Source of the DNA: a virus
Length of the DNA: 64,000 nt
Virus record (IMG/VR): IMGVR_UViG_3300027749_000065
Location: 1 to 64,000 of that record
Direction: 5' to 3' (one strand)
Shown here piece by piece: positions 41,102 through 48,441 of this stretch; position 1 is the stretch's first letter, and every line of letters begins with the position of its first letter. The position numbers and the translations under genes were made by a program. A model generated the notes under the pieces. That model was not told where the DNA came from. It saw only the letters and a list, made by a program, of their open reading frames with translations, and did not search any database.

Positions 41102-44023
41102 ATGGCAAATTCAAACAGAGTATTCGTTTCTCCGGGTGTGTACACATCAGAGCTCGATTTAACATTTGTGGCACAAAGTGTTGGTGTCACAACACTAGGT
41201 TTAGTGGGTGAAACTTTAAAAGGTCCTGCATTTGAACCTATCTTAATTTCATCTTGGGATGAATTTAGAACATATTTTGGAAGTTCTTCACCAGAAAAAG
41301 ATGGTGTTGGAAATCCAAAATATGAATTACCTTACTTCGCCAAATCTTATCTAACAGAAGCGAATCAATTATTCGTTACAAGGATTCTTGGGTATACAGG
41401 GTATAAACCAGGTCTTTCTTATGGTATTAAATCACTAGGTGGTATTAATCTTGGTACATATAGTGGTTATACTAATGGACTTACAATGTCAGGTACTAGT
41501 ACTACGATTACCGCATCAACAATTTATAATGAATTATCAGGTAAAACAAATATAGGAAATGGTTTATCAGTTACAAATTATATTGTTAGTAAATATAGTG
41601 GAAATACATCAACAAATCATAATGACTGGTTCACAATAGGACTTATTCCGTCAGCGAATATTCCTAATAATGGAACTGAGGTTAAATCACCATTTACTGA
41701 TGATTATAATTTGAATAACAAAAACAATAAAGAATGGTATAATGTATTCTTCCATAAAACAGGTTCGACTGACTCAACAATAGATGGGGTATATTCATAT
41801 TTATTTCAATATAATTCAGGTACATCAAGATTTGATGTGACAAGATTTATATATTCAGCATCGCTTAATACTGATTATGACAACATAATTATTGCTTGTT
41901 TAAGATCAAGAGGTCATTATGTGACAAATAAATTAAAATTAGAAGTTACTGGATTAACAAGTGTTAGTTTATCATCAGTTAATGATATAACAGTTAACCC
42001 ATATCAAGATTTCACTATTAGTGTTACGGGTTCAACTGGTGGAAATAAATCATTTACATGTAACATAGATAATACTTCGTCTAAATCTTTAACAAAAGTA
42101 TTAGGTACAGAAGTATTTGATAGGGATTATTATGATCATCCATTATATGTTCATGAATATTATCCAAATTTATTGAAGAATGCTTATCAACAAGGTTATA
42201 TTAGAGGTTTAAGTTTAACAATCGTAACAAACGATGAGCAAGATGGTTTTTTACCAAGTAATGGTGGTTATAAGGCGTTTGATACCCCAGCATCACCAAT
42301 GGTTGTTTCTGAGGTAAGAGGTGGTAAAGTATTAGATTTATTCAATGTAATAACAATATCAGATGGTAATGATGCAAATGAACAAGTTAAAATTACGATC
42401 CAAAATATCAATACAGATAATGGTGAATTTGATTTAATTGTTAGAGATTTTTATGATACTGATTCAAATCAAGTTGTACTTGAAAAATTCTCAAGATGTT
42501 CAATGAATCCTGACGCTCCGGGGTATATAGGTATAAAAGTTGGTACATCAGATGGTCAATATCCATTATTGTCAAAATATATAATGTTAAATTTAGAACC
42601 TAACGCACCTGTTGATTCAATTCCAGCTGGTTTCAGAGGATTTGTTAAAAATACAATATTTGGTACATCATATCTTGGTGAAACCATATATAAAACAAAA
42701 TATTTTAATCCGGGTGATACAATTTATTATACCGCAGACGGTACTCCAAATATATCATCTGGAGATAAAATTAGAAATGTAACATTAGGTTTATCTTCAT
42801 CTGATGGTTTTTCATATGATGCTGATTTATTTAAATATAAAGGGTCACATGCTGCAGGACAAACATTTGGTTTTCATTTATCTGTAAATGCGTCAGGTTT
42901 AACTGCAATATATGGTGCAACAGGAACAACAGGAACAACATATAAAACAACCCCTTATGATTTAGAAGGTCAAACATCAGGATCAACAGGTGTTAATATG
43001 TTAACAAAATTAGCAAATCGTAAATTCACATTTGCAGTGTGTGGTGGTTTTGATGGTTGGGATATATATAGAAGTACAAGAACATATGATGATGGTTATA
43101 TTTTTGGTAAATCAACATATACTAATAGTAATATAAACAATGGTGGTGTGTTTAACGTAACAAAAGGTAATTCTGATTATTATGCATATTATGATGGTAT
43201 AAAAACTTTTGCAAATCCAGAATCAATTGATATTAACGTATTTGCAACACCTGGTATTAACTTCTATAATCATAGTTCTTTAACAAATCAAGCGATTGAA
43301 ATGATTGAAGTAGATAGAGCTGATTCATTATATGTTATATCATCACCTAATGAAAGTACTGCGGACGGTGTAATTGGTGATATCATGGATCAAGAATATG
43401 ATAGTAATTACTCAGCAACATACTGGCCTTGGATTCAAATTAAAGATGTTGATAATGCAACTCAAATATATATCCCACCAACAGGTGAGGTATTAAGAAA
43501 CATCGCATTAACTGATAACATTGCTTATCCTTGGTACGCATCCGCTGGTTACTCAAGAGGACTTGTTAAATCAATTAAAGCAGTTAAGAAATTAACATCT
43601 GATGAAAGAGATAATTTGTATAAAAATAGAATTAACCCAATTGCAACATTCTCCGATACTGGTACAATTATTTGGGGTAATAAAACACTTCAAGTTAGAG
43701 AATCAGCACTTGATAGAATTAACGTAAGAAGATTATTATTAAGAGCAAGAAAGTTAATCTCAGCTGTTTGTGTAAGATTATTATTTGAACAAAATGATGA
43801 CCAAATTAGACAAGAATTCTTGAGATTAGTTAATCCAATTCTTGAAGCAATTAAAAAAGAAAGAGGTTTAACTGATTTCCGTGTAACTGTTTCTAATGAC
43901 CCTGCTGATATTGATGCAAATACATTGAGAGGTAAAATATACATCAAACCAACACGTAGTTTGGAATTTATTGATGTAGAATTTATCATAACTCCAACAG
44001 GTGCTTCATTTGAAAACGTGTAA
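41102..44023 (+). CDS. 18: Tail sheath protein (T4 gp18-like)
   Basis: 973 residues, longer than T4 gp18 (659). The N-terminus is characteristic: NSNRVFVSPGVYTSELDLTF, VGETLKGPAFEPILISSWDEF and YFAKSYLTEANQLFVTRIL. The C-terminal domain has INPIATFSDTGTIIWGNKTL, VRRLLLRARKLISAVCVRLL and LRGKIYIKPTRSLEFIDVEF, the most conserved sheath regions. The middle about 500 residues are insertion domains, probably exposed on the sheath surface. It is followed by a strong terminator and then by an endonuclease gene whose end carries a copy of the sheath 3' end. Confidence 0.95.
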   Translation: MANSNRVFVSPGVYTSELDLTFVAQSVGVTTLGLVGETLKGPAFEPILISSWDEFRTYFGSSSPEKDGVGNPKYELPYFAKSYLTEANQLFVTRILGYTGYKPGLSYGIKSLGGINLGTYSGYTNGLTMSGTSTTITASTIYNELSGKTNIGNGLSVTNYIVSKYSGNTSTNHNDWFTIGLIPSANIPNNGTEVKSPFTDDYNLNNKNNKEWYNVFFHKTGSTDSTIDGVYSYLFQYNSGTSRFDVTRFIYSASLNTDYDNIIIACLRSRGHYVTNKLKLEVTGLTSVSLSSVNDITVNPYQDFTISVTGSTGGNKSFTCNIDNTSSKSLTKVLGTEVFDRDYYDHPLYVHEYYPNLLKNAYQQGYIRGLSLTIVTNDEQDGFLPSNGGYKAFDTPASPMVVSEVRGGKVLDLFNVITISDGNDANEQVKITIQNINTDNGEFDLIVRDFYDTDSNQVVLEKFSRCSMNPDAPGYIGIKVGTSDGQYPLLSKYIMLNLEPNAPVDSIPAGFRGFVKNTIFGTSYLGETIYKTKYFNPGDTIYYTADGTPNISSGDKIRNVTLGLSSSDGFSYDADLFKYKGSHAAGQTFGFHLSVNASGLTAIYGATGTTGTTYKTTPYDLEGQTSGSTGVNMLTKLANRKFTFAVCGGFDGWDIYRSTRTYDDGYIFGKSTYTNSNINNGGVFNVTKGNSDYYAYYDGIKTFANPESIDINVFATPGINFYNHSSLTNQAIEMIEVDRADSLYVISSPNESTADGVIGDIMDQEYDSNYSATYWPWIQIKDVDNATQIYIPPTGEVLRNIALTDNIAYPWYASAGYSRGLVKSIKAVKKLTSDERDNLYKNRINPIATFSDTGTIIWGNKTLQVRESALDRINVRRLLLRARKLISAVCVRLLFEQNDDQIRQEFLRLVNPILEAIKKERGLTDFRVTVSNDPADIDANTLRGKIYIKPTRSLEFIDVEFIITPTGASFENV

Positions 44024-44043
44024 AATTTAAACATAATAATTTT

Positions 44044-44077
44044 AAAAAACCTTTTAAGAAATTCTTAAAAGGTTTTT
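44044..44077 (+). terminator. Terminator after the sheath gene
   Basis: AAAAAACCTTTTAAGAA faces TTCTTAAAAGGTTTTTT with a T-run. It is 20 bases after the sheath stop. Confidence 0.85.
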
Positions 44078-44142
44078 TTATTTTAATACTTTTTACTATA
44101 TTTATGTATATAGGTTAACGTTACCATTAAATATATTTTACC

Positions 44143-45666
44143 ATGAAAATAGAATTAAAATGTAAAAATTGTAATGAGTCATTTATGACTGATTTTAAAT
44201 TTAGAGATAAAAGTTTTTGTAATAGAAAATGTTATTTTGAGTATGCAAATGAAAATAAGTTACTGGGTAATAAGAAAAATGAATCAGTAAGGGAGAAGAG
44301 AATTTGTGTTCAATGTGGAGATGAATTTTTGGAGAGAAAAAAATATGAAAGAAAATTATGTTCTGAAAAATGTAGAAAAGAATGGAATATTACTGAGGAT
44401 AATAAAAATGACAGAATAAAAAAATCAAAAGAATCGATGATTAATAAATATGGTGTTGATTGTCATTTTAAAACTAATGATTTCAAACTTAATGTTAAAA
44501 ATTTAATGTTTGAAAAACATGGTGTTTATCACCCAATGGAAAAAAAAGAATTTGTTGATAAATTAAAAAATACCTTTCGTGAAAATCATTTACCAAAATT
44601 AATACAGGAATTAAAAACAAATAATATAGAATTAATTGATGATTACATAAATAATAAAGATAAAAATACAAGTAGAACATATAATTTTAAATGTTTAAAA
44701 TGTGATAATATATTTTCAAGTACATTATTAGGTTCTGGTAAAATACCTATTTGTAGAAAATGTTATCCAATAATTAAAAACTCATCTATAGAAGTCTTTA
44801 TTAAAGATTTATTAAATGAAAACCAAATAACACATGTAGATGGTAATAGAAAAATTTTAAATGGTAAAGAAATTGATATTTTAATTAAAGAAAAAAATAT
44901 TGGGTTCGAAATAAATGGTAATTATTATCATTCAGAAATAAGTGGAGAAAAAGACAAAAATTATCATATTAATAAAAGTAAAATATGTTATGATAATAAT
45001 ATCAAATTAATACATATATATGAAGATGAAATAATGTTAAAATTTCCGATAGTTAAATCTAGAATTAAAAATATATTGGGAATTTCTGAAAATAAAATAT
45101 ATGGTAGGAAATGTATTGTTAAAGAAATCGATAAAAAAACAGCATCTAATTTTTTAGATAAAAATCACATACAAGGTAATTGTGTCGATAAAATTAGATT
45201 AGGTTTATTTTATGAAAACACATTGGTTTCTATTATGACATTTTCAAATAAAAGAAAAGTATTAGGTAATAAATCCGCAATAAATGAATTTGAATTAATA
45301 CGATTTTGTAATATAATTGATTCAAATGTAATTGGATCATTTTCAAAATTATTGAATTATTTTATTAACAATTTTTCACCAAATAAAATTATTACATACG
45401 CAGATATTAGATGGTCAGGTTTAAATCCTGAAAGTACAATATACAAAAAATATGGTTTTAAATTTATAGGTACAACACCACCAAATTATTGGTATTTAAA
45501 TAGAGAAAATTATTTAAATAGATACCATCGTTTTAATTTTAGAAAAGATATTTTATTAAAAGAAGGATTTAATAAAATTCAAACAGAATGGGAAATTATG
45601 AAATTAAAAAATTATGATAGAATTTGGGATTGTGGATCAATGAAATTTGAACTAAATTTATTATAA
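44143..45666 (+). CDS. Free-standing homing endonuclease, paralogue of the 187-1902 gene
   Basis: 507 residues. N-terminal Cys-rich fingers (CKNCNESF..FCNRKC; CVQCGDEF..LCSEKC; CLKCDNIF..CRKC) precede the nuclease core KILNGKEIDILI / IGFEINGNYYHSE near residue 245. The C-terminal module has DKNHIQGNCVDKIRLGLFY, LIRFCN, ITYADIRW and RYHRFNFRK. Core and C-terminal modules align closely with the gene at 187, while the finger regions differ, suggesting swapped targeting parts. It is inserted directly after the sheath gene and its last codons coincide with a copy of the sheath gene end, so it probably homes into the sheath locus. Confidence 0.88.
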   Translation: MKIELKCKNCNESFMTDFKFRDKSFCNRKCYFEYANENKLLGNKKNESVREKRICVQCGDEFLERKKYERKLCSEKCRKEWNITEDNKNDRIKKSKESMINKYGVDCHFKTNDFKLNVKNLMFEKHGVYHPMEKKEFVDKLKNTFRENHLPKLIQELKTNNIELIDDYINNKDKNTSRTYNFKCLKCDNIFSSTLLGSGKIPICRKCYPIIKNSSIEVFIKDLLNENQITHVDGNRKILNGKEIDILIKEKNIGFEINGNYYHSEISGEKDKNYHINKSKICYDNNIKLIHIYEDEIMLKFPIVKSRIKNILGISENKIYGRKCIVKEIDKKTASNFLDKNHIQGNCVDKIRLGLFYENTLVSIMTFSNKRKVLGNKSAINEFELIRFCNIIDSNVIGSFSKLLNYFINNFSPNKIITYADIRWSGLNPESTIYKKYGFKFIGTTPPNYWYLNRENYLNRYHRFNFRKDILLKEGFNKIQTEWEIMKLKNYDRIWDCGSMKFELNLL

Positions 45667-45689
45667 CACCAATAGGTGACTCATTTAAA
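45655..45689 (+). pseudogene. Duplicated 3' end of the sheath gene
   Basis: These 35 bases match the sheath gene end at 43980-44014 with 29 identities by eye (for example the run ATTTAT, the AGGTG core, TCATTT). In the sheath frame they would read an IITPIGDSF-like tail. The endonuclease stop lies inside the copy, and a second terminator follows, as after the true sheath gene. Confidence 0.7.
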
Positions 45690-45722
45690 AAAGACCTTGA
45701 TTTATTTCAAGGTCTTTTTTTT
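45687..45722 (+). terminator. Terminator after the endonuclease gene
   Basis: AAAAAAGACCTTGA / TCAAGGTCTTTTTT with loop TTTATT and a T-run. Confidence 0.85.
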
Positions 45723-45765
45723 TACTTTTTTTTATAAAATTAATTTATACTGGACCATTATAAAA

Positions 45766-45825
45766 TACTAGAACTAGATATACTAGAACTAGATATACTA
45801 GAACTAGATATACTAGAACTAGATA
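45766..45825. repeat. Four perfect 15-bp tandem repeats
   Basis: TACTAGAACTAGATA occurs four times without change, in the 291-base gap between the endonuclease and tube genes. Each unit holds two CTAG tetramers, and CTAG-ATATA-CTAG pairs form across unit borders. ATACTGG occurs on both sides. The rest of the gap is AT-rich with only the tube promoter element recognisable. Confidence 0.95.
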
Positions 45826-45906
45826 TACTGGGTACCTAACAAATATAAATAAAAAAATTCAAATAAAAAAGTATTAAATAAAATAAATAAAATATTTTCA
45901 AAAATC

Positions 45907-45924
45907 ACATATTTATAATAAAAG
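45907..45924 (+). promoter_or_regulatory. Candidate late promoter of the tube gene
   Basis: ACATATTTATAATAAAAG, 33 bases before the ATG, followed by an A-rich leader like that of the sheath gene. Confidence 0.5.
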
Positions 45925-45957
45925 AATAAAATAAACTAAAACAAAAAAATAAAAAAA

Positions 45958-46446
45958 ATGGCAGATTTATTAATGAAAATGCCGGTTCCATATGAACCGT
46001 TAAGAGTAAACAGATTTATATTGAGATTCCCAACTTCATTAGGGATTAATGAATGGTTTGTTACTTCAACATCAAGACCTAAAGCAAAAATAAATTCAGT
46101 AGCAATTCCATTTTTAAATACTTCAACATATGTTGCTGGTAGATTTGAATGGGAAGAAATGCAAGTTACATTTAAAGACCCAATTGGACCATCTGCATCT
46201 CAAGCATTAATGGAATGGTTTCGTTTACATGCGGAATCAGTAACAGGACGTATGGGATATGCTGCTGGTTATAAAAAAGACATTGAACTTGAAATGTTAG
46301 ATCCAACAGGTGTTGTTGTTCAAAAATGGATACTTCAAGGTACATTCATGACAGGATTTGATGGTCAAGCTTTAGATTACTCAAGAGATGAAATTGCAAC
46401 TATTCAAGTAGGTTTACGCCCGGATAGATGTATACTTGTCTACTAG
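45958..46446 (+). CDS. 19: Tail tube protein (T4 gp19-like)
   Basis: 162 residues, the same size as T4 gp19 (163). RVNRFILRFPTSLGINEWFV, KINSVAIPFLNTSTYVAGRF and EWEEMQVTFKDPIGPSASQA, then LQGTFMTGFDGQALDYSRDE are typical of gp19. Hexamers of it form the tube inside the sheath. It is followed by a weak inverted repeat spanning the stop and then by another endonuclease gene. Confidence 0.95.
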   Translation: MADLLMKMPVPYEPLRVNRFILRFPTSLGINEWFVTSTSRPKAKINSVAIPFLNTSTYVAGRFEWEEMQVTFKDPIGPSASQALMEWFRLHAESVTGRMGYAAGYKKDIELEMLDPTGVVVQKWILQGTFMTGFDGQALDYSRDEIATIQVGLRPDRCILVY

Positions 46447-46492
46447 TTTTTTACAAAAATATATCTATCGGGTTTACATTTTACTATTATTT

Positions 46493-46512
46493 CCATATAT
46501 TTATCTAAAAAG
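46493..46512 (+). promoter_or_regulatory. Candidate late promoter of the endonuclease gene
   Basis: CCATATATTTATCTAAAAAG lies nine bases before the ATG at 46521. Confidence 0.35.
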
Positions 46513-46520
46513 GTAGATAT

Positions 46521-47426
46521 ATGGAAATTTTTATTTGTAAGATATGTAAAAAAGAGTTTAATAGTTTATTAGGTGTTTCAAATCATTCTAATAGATTTCA
46601 TAACATAAGTCCTAAAATGACATATATTGATTTTGTTTTGAATAATGTAGAACCTAAATGTGAATGTGGTTGTGGTGAAAAAACAAAATTTTTAACTATA
46701 AATAAAGGTTTTAGTAAGTTTATTTCTGGACATAATAGTTCCACATCAAATAATAACTTTCATAAAAACCCTGAAAGTAAAATTAAATCGGCAAAGACAC
46801 AATCTGAAAATTGGAGTAAAGGTATGTATCGTAGATGGTGGGAAGAGGATACTGAAGATACTAAACAAAAAATTGAAGGGATAAAAGAAAAATTAAGAAA
46901 CGACAAAGTAAGAGGTAAGAAAATATCTGATAAATTATCAGGTGTACCTAAAACAGAAGAAAGTAAAATTAAAAATTCGTTATCTCAAATCGAAAGATAT
47001 AAAAATAACCCCCAATTAAAAATTGATGCATCTAAAAGAAAACTAATTTGGATGAGAAATAATTCAAAAGTTAAAACATCTAAATTAGAAATTATTTTCT
47101 CTAAAATTTTAGATGATCTTGGTTTAATAAAAGATGTTGATTATATACATAATTATTTAATATCTGAAATTAAAACTTTTTTTGATTTTTATTTTATTAA
47201 TAAAAAAATATTAATTGAAGTTGATGGTGATTTTTATCATTGTAATCCAAATAGTAAATTTTCAATTCCAAAATACGAAATACAAAATAAAAACATATCA
47301 AATGATAAAAGGAAAAATACATGGTGTAAAAATCATAATATCATATTAATTCGTTATTGGGAAAAAGATATAAATGAAAACCCTGAATATGTAATAAAAG
47401 ATTTAAAAGAAAAATTAGGTATTTGA
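46521..47426 (+). CDS. Free-standing Vsr-like homing endonuclease
   Basis: 301 residues. A C2H2-type finger at the start (CKICKKEFNSLLGVSNHSNR) and a Cys pair (CECGCGEKTKFL) precede NUMOD-like basic repeats (KISDKLSGVPKTEESKIKNS). The nuclease part is FFDFYFINKKILIEVDGDFY, then HCNP and NIILIRYWEKDI, the same type as the dUTPase-associated endonuclease. It sits between tube and tail chaperone genes, flanked by direct repeats derived from the tube 3' flank. Confidence 0.88.
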   Translation: MEIFICKICKKEFNSLLGVSNHSNRFHNISPKMTYIDFVLNNVEPKCECGCGEKTKFLTINKGFSKFISGHNSSTSNNNFHKNPESKIKSAKTQSENWSKGMYRRWWEEDTEDTKQKIEGIKEKLRNDKVRGKKISDKLSGVPKTEESKIKNSLSQIERYKNNPQLKIDASKRKLIWMRNNSKVKTSKLEIIFSKILDDLGLIKDVDYIHNYLISEIKTFFDFYFINKKILIEVDGDFYHCNPNSKFSIPKYEIQNKNISNDKRKNTWCKNHNIILIRYWEKDINENPEYVIKDLKEKLGI

Positions 47427-47458
47427 TTTTTTTACAAAAATATATTTCAAATTATACG

Positions 47459-47488
47459 AATTCCCATATTTTATATGGGAATTTTTTA
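47459..47488 (+). terminator. Terminator after the endonuclease gene
   Basis: AATTCCCATA / TATGGGAATT with loop TTTTA, then a T-run. Probably the original terminator of the tube gene. Confidence 0.8.
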
Positions 47489-47541
47489 TTTATAAAAAAA
47501 ATTCTTTACTTTCAACTATATATTAATTAAATTAATGTATT

Positions 47542-48291
47542 ATGGAAGAATTAAAGATTGACCCAAGAGTTGCTTATGATGTAGTAGAACTACCGAGCAA
47601 AGGTATTCATTACCCAAACAAAAAGAAATCAGTTAGAGTTGCGTATTTAACTGCTGCAGATGAAAATATCTTATCTGCACCGAATTTTATAAATTCAGAT
47701 TCAATGATTGGTGAATTGTTGAAAAGAAAAGTATTAGATAGAGATATTGATACTGATGATTTAGTTGAAGAAGATATTCAAACTATTCTTATCTTTTTAA
47801 GAAATACTGCTTTTGGTAGTGAATATGAAATTACCACTACTGATCCTAAAACAAATAAACCTTTCAATACTAAAATTGATTTGGGTTCATTGAAAGTAAA
47901 AGACTTTAATTTAGTTGGAAATAGTGACGATGAGTTTTCATATTATTTTGAAAAATCTAAAGTTGATATTACTTTTAAATTTTTAAATAAAAAACAAGAA
48001 AGAGAAATTGAAAAAATTAAAACAGGTTGGAATGGTTTAGGTGCACCACCTATTGTTACAAAAAGATTGGAATTTATGATTAAATCCATAGGAGGAAATA
48101 AAGACCAATTAAATATTAGAAATTTAGTTGAAAATTTACCAATTAAGGATTCACAAGATTTTAGAAAATTTGTTGAAGAAAATAAACCAGGTTTAGACCT
48201 AACACAAACTGTAACAACCCCATCAGGAGAGAATATCCAAGTAAATATTGGATTTGGGGTAGAATTCTTTCTCCCTTTCTTCGGACTATAA
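47542..48291 (+). CDS. Tail assembly chaperone / gp26-like baseplate hub protein (zero-frame product)
   Basis: 249 residues. VVELPSKGIHYPNKKKSVRV, YLTAADENILSAPN and LVEEDIQTILIFLRNTAFGS resemble the T4-like gp26 group and other tail chaperones encoded just before the tape-measure gene. The C-terminus GFGVEFFLPFFGL ends at 48291. The +1 frame continues for another 41 codons beyond this point without its own start, so a longer product is likely (see next entry). Confidence 0.75.
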   Translation: MEELKIDPRVAYDVVELPSKGIHYPNKKKSVRVAYLTAADENILSAPNFINSDSMIGELLKRKVLDRDIDTDDLVEEDIQTILIFLRNTAFGSEYEITTTDPKTNKPFNTKIDLGSLKVKDFNLVGNSDDEFSYYFEKSKVDITFKFLNKKQEREIEKIKTGWNGLGAPPIVTKRLEFMIKSIGGNKDQLNIRNLVENLPIKDSQDFRKFVEENKPGLDLTQTVTTPSGENIQVNIGFGVEFFLPFFGL

Positions 48292-48415
48292 GGTATCACA
48301 ATTAAATGAAATTTTATTATTAGTTACTAGAGGTTTTAGTTATTCTGATTTATTAATAATGCCAATCTATGTAAGAAGGTTTTATATTAATCAATTAATA
48401 GTAAATAAAAATTAA
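48272..48415 (+). CDS. Probable +1 frameshift extension of the tail chaperone
   Basis: The +1 frame is open from just after a TAG at 48260-48262 to a TAA at 48413-48415. It encodes YKVSQLNEILLLVTRGFSYS and DLLIMPIYVRRFYINQLIV, a plausible folded tail with the mP-x-Y-x-R-R-F-Y-I pattern of chaperone extensions. A slip of Phe-tRNA from TTT to TTC at 48268-48271 would yield a 290-residue fusion. There is no suitable start codon for separate translation. Confidence 0.65.
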   Translation, partial: SLSSDYKVSQLNEILLLVTRGFSYSDLLIMPIYVRRFYINQLIVNKN

Positions 48416-48430
48416 TCTATTTATTAATAA
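48415..48430 (+). promoter_or_regulatory. Candidate late promoter of the tape-measure gene
   Basis: ATCTATTTATTAATAA lies 11 bases before the ATG at 48442 and overlaps the end of the frameshift extension. Confidence 0.35.
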
Positions 48431-48441
48431 ATTACTTAACT

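Larger units (their letters stand above)
46447..47445 (+). repeat. 18-bp direct repeats flanking an inserted endonuclease gene
   Basis: TTTTTTACAAAAATATAT follows the tube stop (46447-46464) and occurs again directly after the endonuclease stop (47428-47445). The interval between them is the endonuclease cassette. Confidence 0.8.

Noticed and set aside
45766-45825. CRISPR array
   Set aside because: The 15-bp units are contiguous with no spacers.
46422-46472. Inverted repeat CCCGGATAGAT / ATCTATCGGG around the tube stop as a terminator
   Set aside because: The stem is imperfect, the loop long, and no T-run follows; it may be chance.
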